A stretch of DNA of 64,000 bases, from positions 43,895-107,894 of the forward strand of contig CALHBF010000012.1 of assembly GCA_937931205.1 (NCBI GenBank), given 5' to 3'. This stretch comes from an uncultured Bacteriovoracaceae bacterium. Its GTDB lineage: Bacteria; Bdellovibrionota; Bacteriovoracia; Bacteriovoracales; Bacteriovoracaceae. Under the pieces are notes generated by a model, which saw only the letters and a list, made by a program, of their open reading frames with translations, did no database searches and was not told the origin of the DNA. The position numbers and the translations under genes were made by a program. Below, piece by piece: positions 37,124 through 46,096 of this stretch; the first letter of the stretch is position 1, and each line of letters starts with the position of its first letter.

Positions 37124-38134
37124 ATGAATTCATCAACGGGGACCCCAAATTCTCATCAGTTAGCTGATCGAAAGATTCAGCATCTGGAGCTTGCCCAAAA
37201 ATCTCAAACAGATAAGTTTGGATTGGATTCTCGTTTCAATTACGAGCCACTTTTCTATGCCCATGAATCTCAAGGTGACTGGAAAACTTCATTCCTAGGT
37301 CACGAACTTGATTTTCCACTTTGGGTTTCCAGTATGACTGGTGGCACAGTACTAGCACAAACAATCAATCAAAACCTTTCTCGCTTAGTGGGAAAATATC
37401 GTTTAGGAATGGGACTTGGCTCATGCCGTCCACTTCTTGAATCTGATGATCGTCTCAAGGATTTTGATCTTCGTCGAAATCTCTCTGATAGTCCGTTCTT
37501 TGCCAATTTAGGCGTTGCTCAGGTGGAAGAACTTCTTGATCAAGGAAAAGTTCATCTTATTCACGAGATGGTGAAGAGAATTGAAGCTGATGGTTTAATT
37601 ATTCATATCAATCCGCTGCAAGAATGGTTTCAGCCTGAAGGTGACAAGTTTAAGAAGTCGCCGCTGGTGACTCTCAAAAATTTTCTTGAGACGGCCAAAT
37701 ATTCTGTGATCGTTAAAGAAGTTGGTCAGGGAATGGGGCCAAAAAGCATGAAGGCCTTGATGGATCTGCCAATTGCAGGTATCGAGTTCGGTGCTTTCGG
37801 TGGAACCAATTTCTCTCTTCTTGAAAATCTGCGCTCAGATCAAGCAAACAATAAAGAGTCACTTATTCATGTTGGCCACACGGCCCGTGAGATGGTGAGC
37901 TTTGTAAATGCTCTGGGCAATCACAATAAAGAAATTATTATCTCTGGCGGAATTAAATCTCCGTTAGATGCTTTTGAATTACTAAATTTATGTCAATCAC
38001 GTTCTCTGGTAGGAATGGCCTATGCCTTTCTTAAACCTGCTTCAGAATCTTTTGAAGTATTGGAGAACTTTTACCTTTCATTCAGAGACGCCATGCTGAC
38101 AGCTCGTGGTCTTTTGGAAATCAAGGGGGAATAA
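37124..38134 (+). CDS. fni: Isopentenyl-diphosphate delta-isomerase, type 2
   Basis: 336 residues, FMN/NADPH-dependent type 2 isomerase converting IPP to DMAPP. The TIM barrel shows LWVSSMTGG near the N-terminus, GLGSCRPLLE, HINPLQEWFQPEGD (conserved Asn/Gln/Glu residues), VKEVGQGMG and ISGGIKSPLDAFE for phosphate binding. It heads the mevalonate operon and is followed directly by mvaA at 38135. Confidence 0.93.
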   Translation: MNSSTGTPNSHQLADRKIQHLELAQKSQTDKFGLDSRFNYEPLFYAHESQGDWKTSFLGHELDFPLWVSSMTGGTVLAQTINQNLSRLVGKYRLGMGLGSCRPLLESDDRLKDFDLRRNLSDSPFFANLGVAQVEELLDQGKVHLIHEMVKRIEADGLIIHINPLQEWFQPEGDKFKKSPLVTLKNFLETAKYSVIVKEVGQGMGPKSMKALMDLPIAGIEFGAFGGTNFSLLENLRSDQANNKESLIHVGHTAREMVSFVNALGNHNKEIIISGGIKSPLDAFELLNLCQSRSLVGMAYAFLKPASESFEVLENFYLSFRDAMLTARGLLEIKGE

Positions 38135-39439
38135 GTGCAAACAGTTAGTGGCTTTTCAAAACTTAACAAAGAAGAAAAAATTCAGTGGCTAAGCTCACAG
38201 GTTGAAGGTGAGACGAAAACACTGGTCGATAATTTAAAAAACTTTTGGCATCAGGACAATTCAATTCAAGCTCGTTTTGATGAGTTCTCTGAGAATACGA
38301 TTTCAAACTTTGATCTTCCTTTTGGGATTGCTCCTAATTTTGAAATCAATGGAAAAACATATGCTGTTCCTATGGTGATTGAAGAATCATCGGTGGTAGC
38401 GGCTGCTTCTTTAGGAGCTAAATTCTGGCTTGAGCGCGGTGGTTTTAAAGCTCGCGTGATCTCAACAACAAAAGTTGGACAAGTTCACTTCAAGTGGCAG
38501 GGCCCAAAAGAAAAATTACAGAAATTCTTTAATGATCAAAAAGATGTTCTTCTCAATAACCTCACTCATCTGACAGTGAACATGGAAAAGCGCGGAGGCG
38601 GAATTACTGCCCTTGAACTTGTTGACATGACTGATAAGATTGAGAACTACTGGCAGTTAAAACTTTCGGCTCAAACTTGTGATGCGATGGGGGCAAACTT
38701 CATCAACTCAATTTTAGAAGAAATGGCACAGCTCTTTAAGAGCATGGTGCTTTACTCAAATGAGTTTCAGGCTTCTGAGAAAGAAGTGCTCATCATCATG
38801 TGCATCCTCTCAAACTACACACCTGATTGTGTGGTTGAGTGCTCTGTCTCTTGTCCGATCTCAGACCTTGGTGAAGTGAATGGTTTTTCTCCAGAGCTTT
38901 TTGCTGAGAAATTTGCGACTGCTGTTGAAATCGCTGTCGTTGATCCAAATCGAGCTGTGACTCACAATAAAGGTATCATGAACGGAATTGATTCAGTGGT
39001 ACTGGCAACAGGAAATGACTTCAGAGCAATCGAAGCATGTGCTCATGCTTACGCTGCCCGTGATGGACAATACAGATCATTAACGAAAGTAAGTTTAAGT
39101 GACGATACTTTCACATTCTCAATTAAAATTCCTCTAGCAGTGGGAACAGTAGGTGGACTTACTTCACTTCACCCATTAGCTAAAACTTCTCTTGCTGTTC
39201 TAGGCAATCCTTCTGCACAAGAATTGATGATGATTATGGCCGCAGTTGGCCTTGCTCAAAACTTTGGTGCCGTAAAATCTCTGGTAACAACAGGGATTCA
39301 GAAAGGGCATATGAAGCTTCACCTTCTCAATATCATGGGACAGCTTGGTGCAACACTTCAGCAGGTAGAGGATGGTAAGCAGTACTTTGCTGATAAAGTG
39401 GTGTCATACACAGCAGTAAGAAATTTTTTAAACCAATAA
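38135..39439 (+). CDS. mvaA: Class II hydroxymethylglutaryl-CoA reductase
   Basis: 434 residues. The substrate block VPMVIEESSVVAAAS and the catalytic Lys/Asp regions (DPNRAVTHNKGIMNGIDSVVLATGNDFRA) mark a class II (Pseudomonas-type) HMG-CoA reductase, and the C-terminal His lies in QKGHMKLH. It reduces HMG-CoA to mevalonate, the committed step. The start is GTG at 38135 right after the fni stop, with GGGGGA 5-6 nt upstream. Its position before the kinases implies a biosynthetic direction. Confidence 0.94.
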   Translation: MQTVSGFSKLNKEEKIQWLSSQVEGETKTLVDNLKNFWHQDNSIQARFDEFSENTISNFDLPFGIAPNFEINGKTYAVPMVIEESSVVAAASLGAKFWLERGGFKARVISTTKVGQVHFKWQGPKEKLQKFFNDQKDVLLNNLTHLTVNMEKRGGGITALELVDMTDKIENYWQLKLSAQTCDAMGANFINSILEEMAQLFKSMVLYSNEFQASEKEVLIIMCILSNYTPDCVVECSVSCPISDLGEVNGFSPELFAEKFATAVEIAVVDPNRAVTHNKGIMNGIDSVVLATGNDFRAIEACAHAYAARDGQYRSLTKVSLSDDTFTFSIKIPLAVGTVGGLTSLHPLAKTSLAVLGNPSAQELMMIMAAVGLAQNFGAVKSLVTTGIQKGHMKLHLLNIMGQLGATLQQVEDGKQYFADKVVSYTAVRNFLNQ

Positions 39440-39451
39440 GAGAGCAATCGC

Positions 39452-40405
39452 ATGCGTGAACAATATTTTTACGGACACGGAAAACTGCTCTTAACGGGAG
39501 AGTACTTTGTGATGGAAGGGGCACAGGCCCTGGCACTTCCTACGACTGTTGGCCAGTCAATGAAAGTGAAATATCGTCAAAGCTATCAGCCGGTACTTAA
39601 TTGGAAGAGTGTGGATCATACAGGAAAAGTATGGTTCGAATCTGATTTTGAATTTTGGCATTTTAACACAATTAAAGAAAGTGACAGTCAAGATGAGAAG
39701 GCCCTGTTCTTAAGAGACGTTCTCAAGGCCTGTCGTCTACAAAACCCTCATTTCCTTCGTGATGATGTTGATGTTTTCGTTGAAACTAGAATTGAATTCC
39801 CACTTGGTTGGGGGCTAGGTTCAAGCTCAACTTTTCTTTATAACATTGCCCAGTGGGCCTATGTTTCTCCATTTGAATTATTAAAGCGCACTATTGGTGG
39901 ATCAGGTTATGATATCGCCTGTGCTCAAGCGATGGGACCGATCATTTTTCATAATCATGATCAGAAGCCTCAGTGGGAGTCTTGCGATTTTAATCCGTCA
40001 TTTAAAGATAATTTGTATTTTGTCTATCTTGGTAAGAAGCAGTCTTCTCAATTAGAAGTGCAAAAGTTTCATAAAATGGATATCCCTGGTAAAAATCTCA
40101 TTGCTGATGAGATCAGCTTGATTACCAAGGAGATGATTTCAACTCATGATCTTCGTACCTTCAACAAGCTTCTTGTTGCTCATGAAGATATTATTGGAAC
40201 GAGTCTAGGTTATAAGAAAGTAAAAGATGTGCATTTCTCAGATTACTGGGGTGAAGTAAAATCCCTTGGTGCTTGGGGAGGAGATTTTATTCTTGTTACT
40301 TCTGATCGTCCGATCAATGAAACAAGGGAATACTTTAATAGCAAAGGCTTTGATACATTGATCGCTTATAATGAAATCGTTCGTAGTGCTCTTCAGGAAT
40401 TGTAA
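39452..40405 (+). CDS. GYDIA-family GHMP kinase
   Basis: 317 residues. The GHMP ATP loop is PLGWGLGSSST (117-127), and the family name motif GSGYDIA is at 150-156. The N-terminal GHGKLLLTGEYFVMEGAQALALP is the sugar/isoprenoid-kinase lead block. This family is otherwise best known from Bacteroidetes mevalonate clusters. In this operon it is the only candidate for phosphomevalonate kinase (or a second mevalonate kinase), because a separate mevalonate kinase follows. It sits 12 bp after mvaA and overlaps mvaD by one base. Confidence 0.87.
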   Translation: MREQYFYGHGKLLLTGEYFVMEGAQALALPTTVGQSMKVKYRQSYQPVLNWKSVDHTGKVWFESDFEFWHFNTIKESDSQDEKALFLRDVLKACRLQNPHFLRDDVDVFVETRIEFPLGWGLGSSSTFLYNIAQWAYVSPFELLKRTIGGSGYDIACAQAMGPIIFHNHDQKPQWESCDFNPSFKDNLYFVYLGKKQSSQLEVQKFHKMDIPGKNLIADEISLITKEMISTHDLRTFNKLLVAHEDIIGTSLGYKKVKDVHFSDYWGEVKSLGAWGGDFILVTSDRPINETREYFNSKGFDTLIAYNEIVRSALQEL

Positions 40406-41454
40406 TGGATTTTTTATCAGGCCGAAGTGAACTTCAGGCAAAAGACTTTAAAACGAAGTGGCAAGCGCCTTCAAATATTGCTCTTGTAAAATATTGGGGA
40501 AAGAAAGGGCATCAGCTTCCGAGCAATCCCTCTATTTCGCTAACGCTATCTCACTGTCAGACTCAGAGTGAACTTACTTTCTCACCAAGTGAGCAACTGG
40601 CAGTAGAACTCTTTTTAGATGGTGAATCTCGTCCGTCATTTGCTGCGAAAATTCAAACTTTCTTAGAAAAATTATCCAGTGACTTTCCTGTATTCAAAAA
40701 TACGAAGGTTGTTGTTCATACTCATAATACTTTTCCTCATGGAACAGGTATTGCTTCTTCGGCCTCTGGAATGGCCGCAGTTGCTCTTTGTCTTGCTGAC
40801 TACCTTTATTTTTTAAAGGGAAAAGATAGAGACGATAACTTTATGAAGCTTGCGAGCTTCTTTGCTCGCTTGGCCTCAGGAAGTGCTTCTCGTTCTGTTT
40901 TTGGCGGAATGGTAAGCTGGGGAGAATTTGCAGATGAAGCTCAAATGAGTGATTTGTTTGCGACTCCTTTCACAGCTCATGAAAGTTTTAATGATCTTTG
41001 TGATTCGGTGATTATTGTATCGAGTGAGGAAAAAGTTGTTTCTTCTCGTGCTGGTCACGGCAGAATGGGGGATCATCCTTATGCTGAAGCTCGTTTTACT
41101 GAAGCACATAAAAATTTTAAGCGCACTATTGATGCCTTGAGAGCTGGTGACTGGAAAACTGTAGGTCATGTTCTTGAAAATGAGGCCCTACAGCTTCATG
41201 CTCTGATGCTGACTTCTCCTGAAAGCTACACTCTTTTAAAACCTAATTCATTGCTTGCGATTGAGAAAATCAGACAGTGGAGACAAGCAACTGGTGTTGA
41301 GGCCTATTTCACACTTGATGCTGGCCCAAATATTCATCTTCTTTATTTAAAGAAAGATGAGAAGTCCGTGAAGGCATTCATTGAGAATGAACTTCGTGGG
41401 GCCTATGAACAAGTCATTCACGATCAAAGAGGGGCAGGACCGGCCCTATGCTAA
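40405..41454 (+). CDS. mvaD: Diphosphomevalonate decarboxylase
   Basis: 349 residues. WQAPSNIALVKYWGKKGHQLPSNPSISLTL is the diagnostic N-terminal block and the GHMP loop is PHGTGIASSASGMAA. SGSASRSVFGGMVSW and TLDAGPNIHLLYL (catalytic Asp region) are also present. It makes IPP from diphosphomevalonate with ATP. Start and stop overlap both neighbours, by 1 and 7 nt. Confidence 0.94.
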   Translation: MDFLSGRSELQAKDFKTKWQAPSNIALVKYWGKKGHQLPSNPSISLTLSHCQTQSELTFSPSEQLAVELFLDGESRPSFAAKIQTFLEKLSSDFPVFKNTKVVVHTHNTFPHGTGIASSASGMAAVALCLADYLYFLKGKDRDDNFMKLASFFARLASGSASRSVFGGMVSWGEFADEAQMSDLFATPFTAHESFNDLCDSVIIVSSEEKVVSSRAGHGRMGDHPYAEARFTEAHKNFKRTIDALRAGDWKTVGHVLENEALQLHALMLTSPESYTLLKPNSLLAIEKIRQWRQATGVEAYFTLDAGPNIHLLYLKKDEKSVKAFIENELRGAYEQVIHDQRGAGPALC

Positions 41455-42299
41455 AATCGTTTCCGGCCAAAGTTTTGCTCTTTGGTGAATATACCATTCT
41501 TAGTGGATCAAGTGCTCTCGCCATTCCTTTTCAAAAGTTTAGCGGCTCTTGGTCTTTTGAACTAACTCACTCAAGTGAGAGAGAGAATTCTCGTAAACAC
41601 CTTTTGAATTTTCTGAACAATCACGATTGCCAAGATCTGGATGTTGAAAAGTTTAGGGCCGAGCTTGATCGTGGACTATGGTTTCAATCAAGCATCCCTC
41701 AAGGATATGGGATTGGAAGTTCCGGTGCTCTCGTGGCCGCCGTATATGACCATTTTGCCAAGAATAAGGTTGAGGGATTTGCAGCACAGAAGACGCTGGC
41801 CCATTTAGAAAGCTTTTTTCATGGCTCTTCTTCAGGCCTTGATCCTTTAGTGAGCTATCTACAAAAGCCTCTAAAGATTATTAGTCCAACTCAAGTTGAG
41901 ATTGTTGAGCCTGATATTTCTAAGCTTGGACTTTTTTTAGTTAACACTCATAGACCTCGTCAGACTGGACCGCTAGTGAGTATCTATAAAGAGAAACTCA
42001 AAGATTCGAATTTTAAATCTGGCTGCTCAAATATTCTTGGTGGTGATGTGAATTCTGCCATTGAGTACACTTTGAGTGCAAACAAAGAAAAACTCTTCCA
42101 CCATTTCTGGCATATTTCAAAATTTCAGTGGGATTATTTTCAAGAGATGATTCCTGATGCTGTTAAAGAGGATTGGAGAAAAGGACTCGATCAAGGGGAC
42201 TTTGCTTTAAAACTTTGTGGAGCAGGTGGCGGAGGACTCATTCTTGGAATGAGCAAGAACGAATCCTCGCTTCCAGGTTTAGATATCATCTGGCCTTAG
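41448..42299 (+). CDS. Mevalonate kinase
   Basis: 283 residues. FPAKVLLFGEYTILSGSSALAIPF opens the GHMP fold, IPQGYGIGSSGALVA is the ATP loop, and ESFFHGSSSGLDPLVSYL has the catalytic Asp with the HGxSSGxDP signature of mevalonate kinase. KLCGAGGGGLILGM is the third motif. It phosphorylates mevalonate to 5-phosphomevalonate. It overlaps mvaD by 7 nt and ends the operon; its stop shares TTAG with the facing small secreted protein. Confidence 0.88.
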   Translation: MLKSFPAKVLLFGEYTILSGSSALAIPFQKFSGSWSFELTHSSERENSRKHLLNFLNNHDCQDLDVEKFRAELDRGLWFQSSIPQGYGIGSSGALVAAVYDHFAKNKVEGFAAQKTLAHLESFFHGSSSGLDPLVSYLQKPLKIISPTQVEIVEPDISKLGLFLVNTHRPRQTGPLVSIYKEKLKDSNFKSGCSNILGGDVNSAIEYTLSANKEKLFHHFWHISKFQWDYFQEMIPDAVKEDWRKGLDQGDFALKLCGAGGGGLILGMSKNESSLPGLDIIWP

Positions 42300-42613
42300 T
42301 AGGCCTCTCCGACAGGTAGGCAAACAAACATTGCTTGAGCATTTGAACTTGCATTGTTATCCTCGCTAAAGACAACTTCGCTTAGACGGTTGAGAAGGAG
42401 TCCATTGTTCTCTCCCTGGCCAAGTCTATGGCATACCCCTAAAGCATTTTTCCACATGTTGGCCTCGGCACTTTTTGGACCGCCATAGAAATGGGTCATT
42501 GAGCCTTTCATTTCAAACGGTTCACCTTTTCTGTACTGAGCTGTCGCCATCGCAGGCAGACTCAGCATAAAACTAATGAATACAAAGCTGATAACTTGAG
42601 ACAATTTTTTCAT
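42296..42613 (-). CDS. Small secreted protein of unknown function
   Basis: 105 residues with a signal peptide (cut after AMATA, about residue 25). The mature 80 residues contain two Cys (GVCHRLG, MFVCLP) and no known domain. GGAGG precedes the ATG by 7 nt. Upstream lies a TATAAT box (42677-42682, minus strand) overlapped by a perfect 12-bp inverted repeat, implying regulated expression. The stop overlaps the mevalonate kinase stop. Confidence 0.7.
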   Translation of the reverse strand: MKKLSQVISFVFISFMLSLPAMATAQYRKGEPFEMKGSMTHFYGGPKSAEANMWKNALGVCHRLGQGENNGLLLNRLSEVVFSEDNNASSNAQAMFVCLPVGEAY

Positions 42614-42676
42614 AAATCCTCCTGTTAAGAAGGTAGAAAATTGTCATGTCTGTCTTATTTGATCAATTCGATTGGA

Positions 42677-42709
42677 ATTATAGCTACCATAGGTACTTAC
42701 CTATGGTAG
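42677..42709 (-). promoter_or_regulatory. Promoter -10 box with overlapping palindromic operator
   Basis: A perfect inverted repeat with 12-bp arms and a 2-nt centre (CTACCATAGGTA at 42684-42695, TACCTATGGTAG at 42698-42709) lies next to TATAAT (minus strand, 42682-42677). It covers the place where the -35 box should be, where no TTGACA-like hexamer is seen. The predicted start (about 42670) is 57 nt before the small secreted protein gene. As a hairpin it lacks a T tract, so an operator is more likely than a terminator. Confidence 0.55.
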
Positions 42710-42721
42710 TGGGATGGACAA

Positions 42722-43570
42722 TTAATGTTCAATGCTTGTTTCTTCATTCTTAATGAGAGAAAGTTTTACTGAGTAAGACATCGACTTGGCAGGCATGAAA
42801 TCAAAATCCTCTGATTCTTGACTCTTCGATTTCCAATCCTCAGTAATCATAGATGCTTTTGCGATTTTATTATCGTTGATGATGCCAGCTTCAAATTGCG
42901 AGCGAAGTGCTTCAAAAAGACCTAGCTTTGATTGAATTCGCTGAACAGGGGCATCTTTAGCGATATGAGAAAGAAGTTTTACTCGCACTTCTTCATGGTT
43001 GTTATCATCATATACCTGTGAAACAAGTCCTGATCTTAGAAGATTTTCAATGCCAATTTTTTCACCGCTTAAAATCCAGTGACGAGCGAATGTTGGTGCA
43101 ACCAATGTTGATAGCATGCTCATTCCACCAGCGCCAGGGCAGAGTCCATAGTGATTATGATTGAAGGCCACTGTTCCATTTTTATGAATGATACGGATAT
43201 CAGCACCAAGAGCAAATTCGCTGGCAAGAGTTTGTGATCCAGTTCCTAGATCAACCACGATTGTCTGTGGAAGTTGCATCATTGCAAAAATAATTTTCTG
43301 AAGCTTTGTGTTTATTTTTGCTAGCTGTGAAGCTTTTAGATCACTCAGTTTATTGAGTTCAAGGCCTGTAGAAAAAGAAGTAGTAGAAGATTCAATATAG
43401 ATAGAGTTAATTTCAATTCTACTCGTGCACCAAGCAAGAAGAGATTCAAGTTCAAAGAGCATCTCTAAGCGAAAAGCATTATTCCAATCTGGTCTGTTAA
43501 GAGTAATAAATAATGTGCGGGTTGATTTTTCTAAACGGGTTGCCAGAGTGGTGTAATTAAAAAGATGCAT
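42722..43570 (-). CDS. Enoyl-CoA hydratase/isomerase family protein
   Basis: 282 residues from ATG 43570, chosen for GGAAGG 4-5 nt upstream and because the crotonase fold starts there (LFITLNRPDWNNAFRLEML); 26 more upstream codons are open. The oxyanion-hole block is weak (STTSFSTGLELNKL), and the second block VVDLGTGSQTLASEFALGADIRI replaces the usual GxAxGGG. GLCPGAGGMSML follows. The altered loops suggest a non-standard crotonase reaction or lost activity. Confidence 0.78.
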   Translation of the reverse strand: MHLFNYTTLATRLEKSTRTLFITLNRPDWNNAFRLEMLFELESLLAWCTSRIEINSIYIESSTTSFSTGLELNKLSDLKASQLAKINTKLQKIIFAMMQLPQTIVVDLGTGSQTLASEFALGADIRIIHKNGTVAFNHNHYGLCPGAGGMSMLSTLVAPTFARHWILSGEKIGIENLLRSGLVSQVYDDNNHEEVRVKLLSHIAKDAPVQRIQSKLGLFEALRSQFEAGIINDNKIAKASMITEDWKSKSQESEDFDFMPAKSMSYSVKLSLIKNEETSIEH

Positions 43571-43715
43571 TCTACCTTCCTTGGTAATCTTCTTTAAAGT
43601 GGCCTTATTCAATTGTGATGAGCTACCGATCCTTGGTAATTCATACATCTGATCTCTTTCCTATTTTTTCAGAAAAAAGACCTGAGTGTCAAAGGGGAAT
43701 TTTATGGGAGAAAAA

Positions 43716-43738
43716 TAGTCCACCTTTATGGCGGACTA
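43716..43738 (-). terminator. Terminator overlapping the DUF2914 stop codon
   Basis: Nine-base arms with one mismatch (43716-43724 with 43730-43738) and loop TTTAT are followed by T5 on the minus strand. The stem includes the stop codon of the gene ending at 43736. Confidence 0.7.
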
Positions 43739-44794
43739 AAAATCTAAGACTTTGAAATCGCGCGGCTCTATTGTGGTGTCAGAATGAACCTCAAAGGAGT
43801 AGTCACCAAAAGGTCTGTTGTCGGAGCTGACAACCACGACCTGCCAATGTCCTGGGGAATAGTTCTTCTTATTCACGTAACCACGGAAGCCTTCAGAGCG
43901 GCCGCCTTTGATACCTATAGGGATGCGATCTTGTTTCACACCATCTTTATAGAATTCAAGGAAAACCTTGTCTTCAAAAGCACGAGGAGAAAAAATCTGT
44001 ACGAAAATATTCAGCGAGTCCTCAGGTCTGGCACTGAACTCATCATTTGAATCAAACCAGAATAAGTACTTTCGTGGAAGAAAAGAGACGCGATAGATTC
44101 CGTCTAATTTTTCAATGCTGTGATAAACACCGATATGTTTAACGGCAATAGGCACTGGTGGAATAATATTTAAGAAGTAAGCGAGGATGAAAAAGATATG
44201 AGTACCAACTACTGGATAGAGGTAGCGTTTTTTTAAGTCTGGAATCTTATTTTCTTCAAGTTTGTAAAGGCCAAGAAAGATCCCCAAGGATGCAAGGACA
44301 CCGATAAAAAATCCCAGTACGCTGATGTGTCCAAAAAAGATGGGGAAGATAATCAGAAGATAAGAGATCGTACATAGGCTTAGTACCACAAACTTCACAC
44401 CAAATTCTAAGCGCTGAAATTGCGGAAATTCATTGGCCACGAGAAGCAGTCCTAATAGGCAAATAAAGAGAAGGCCCGAGATCTGCGAGGCTGAGTGGAA
44501 GAAATAAAGGGTGTAAATAGAGAGGAGACTACCAAAAAGAAAGGTGATGATAAGCTCGCGGTACTCCCAATATTTACTTAATAGCTTTGGCGTTTTGTTG
44601 ATCATCTCATAGTAGAGGATATAGGTAATCGCGCAGAGATAGACCAGCTGCTGAACGAGAGAAAAAGTATCATCAATGTCACCAAGGGTGAACACATCGA
44701 TTAAGAAACCGCTTAAGAAAACAATTACTGATACCAACACATTATGGCGTTGGTACAGTAATTGAAATTTTTCGACTAATGGATGATTTGGCAT
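43736..44794 (-). CDS. DUF2914-domain integral membrane protein
   Basis: 352 residues. The first 200 hold about seven hydrophobic helices. The C-terminal 100 residues form a soluble DUF2914 domain (VFLEFYKDGVKQDRIPIGIKGGRSEGFRGYVNK and PGHWQVVVVSSDNRPFGDYSF). The function is unknown; the domain probably lies outside the cytoplasm. It follows trxB by 5 bp on the same strand, with its own terminator over the stop codon. Confidence 0.8.
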   Translation of the reverse strand: MPNHPLVEKFQLLYQRHNVLVSVIVFLSGFLIDVFTLGDIDDTFSLVQQLVYLCAITYILYYEMINKTPKLLSKYWEYRELIITFLFGSLLSIYTLYFFHSASQISGLLFICLLGLLLVANEFPQFQRLEFGVKFVVLSLCTISYLLIIFPIFFGHISVLGFFIGVLASLGIFLGLYKLEENKIPDLKKRYLYPVVGTHIFFILAYFLNIIPPVPIAVKHIGVYHSIEKLDGIYRVSFLPRKYLFWFDSNDEFSARPEDSLNIFVQIFSPRAFEDKVFLEFYKDGVKQDRIPIGIKGGRSEGFRGYVNKKNYSPGHWQVVVVSSDNRPFGDYSFEVHSDTTIEPRDFKVLDF

Positions 44795-44799
44795 AAGGC

Positions 44800-45723
44800 T
44801 TAGTGCCCTTCTAGGAACCTTTCAGCAAGAATGGCGGCCTGACAACCTGAACCGGCAGCAGTGATTGCCTGACGGAAGATTGAGTCTTGAACATCTCCAC
44901 AAGCAAATACTCCAGGAACGTTTGTTGCTGGGCCGTTGATTGTTTTGATGAAGCCGTTATCATCAAGAGTGATCTGACCTTTTAGGAAAGATGTATTTGG
45001 CGTATGTCCGATGGCGTAGAAAAGACCATCAGTGTGGCGCTTTTCTTTATCACCAGTTTTTAAGTTTTCCACTGTAACGTGAGTAACCCCTGAGTGATCA
45101 GAGAAAATTTCAGTAACAGCTGAATCCCAGATGAATTCAATTTTTGGATTGTTAAAAGCTCGCTCTTGCATCGGTTTTGAAGCACGAAGAGTATCTTTTC
45201 TGTGAACGATGTAAACTTTCTTCGCAAATTTCGTGATGAAAGTAGCATCTTCCATAGCAGTGTCACCGCCGCCAACTACGTGAACAACTCTGTCACGATA
45301 GAAGAAGCCGTCACAAGTTGCACATGTTGAAACACCACGACCAACAAGACCTTTCTCATTTGGGAGTCCAAGCATTTTTGCACTTGCTCCAGTAGAGATA
45401 ATGATTGAGTCAGCAGTATATGTTTCTCCGTTACTTGCTTTCACTGTAAATGGTCTTTTTGAAAGATCAGCTTCAGTACAAAGAGTAGCAACAAATTCAG
45501 CACCAAAACGTGCTGCTTGATTTTTCATGTTACTCATGAGCTCAGGACCCATTACTCCATCAACGAAACCAGGAAAGTTTTCCACTTCAGTTGTAAGAGT
45601 GAGTTGCCCACCAGGTTGCTCTCCTTCAAGAACAAGTGGTTTAAGATCAGCACGAGCAGTATAAATAGCAGAAGTCAGGCCCGCAGGACCTGTTCCGATG
45701 ATAATGACTTTACGGTGATTCAT
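44800..45723 (-). CDS. trxB: Thioredoxin-disulfide reductase
   Basis: 307 residues, low-molecular-weight type. The FAD loop is IIGTGPAGLTSAIYTARA, the redox pair is CATCDG (about 136-141), and the NADPH loop is VVGGGDTAMEDA. GVFACGDVQDSIFRQAITAAGSGCQAA is the FAD-binding end. It reduces thioredoxin with NADPH and is the likely electron source for the peroxidase at 5.2 kb. The small conserved-looking protein gene lies 8 bp upstream. Confidence 0.96.
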   Translation of the reverse strand: MNHRKVIIIGTGPAGLTSAIYTARADLKPLVLEGEQPGGQLTLTTEVENFPGFVDGVMGPELMSNMKNQAARFGAEFVATLCTEADLSKRPFTVKASNGETYTADSIIISTGASAKMLGLPNEKGLVGRGVSTCATCDGFFYRDRVVHVVGGGDTAMEDATFITKFAKKVYIVHRKDTLRASKPMQERAFNNPKIEFIWDSAVTEIFSDHSGVTHVTVENLKTGDKEKRHTDGLFYAIGHTPNTSFLKGQITLDDNGFIKTINGPATNVPGVFACGDVQDSIFRQAITAAGSGCQAAILAERFLEGH

Positions 45724-45731
45724 ATGGACTC

Positions 45732-45932
45732 TTATTGTTTATCAGCTGACTCAACACCAAGCTTTTTTTTGATAACAGCTGGTCTGTCGTCTTTATCTGC
45801 ATTCAATTCGTAATATGCTTTAACTGAAAGAAGGTCTTTAGGATGTGGAGCTCTTGCCGTCATCTTGAATTGTTCACCTGTAAGAGAACACTCATATTCA
45901 AAAATCTGCTTTTCACGACGGTGTTTTTTCAT
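45732..45932 (-). CDS. Small basic protein upstream of trxB, unknown function
   Basis: 66 residues from ATG 45932, where AAAGGGAAA gives a ribosome site; 10 more upstream codons are open but less likely. It opens with a basic MKKHRREKQ run followed by FEYECSLTGEQFKMTARAPHPKDLLSVKAYYELN, a tidy alpha/beta pattern. It is transcribed with trxB 8 bp downstream. No family is recognised. Confidence 0.6.
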   Translation of the reverse strand: MKKHRREKQIFEYECSLTGEQFKMTARAPHPKDLLSVKAYYELNADKDDRPAVIKKKLGVESADKQ

Positions 45933-46096
45933 AAATTTCCCTTTTAAAATCTTGTCTTTCATTTATAGGTCTAAAAGGGTGGTTTATCAAGGAGTTAAGG
46001 ATTCCAAAAATATCGAACCATTTAATTCTTTTATTTGCAGATTTTGGGAATTGGGGGACAATAAAAGAGAAATAGTCCAATCAAGGGATGATGGGA

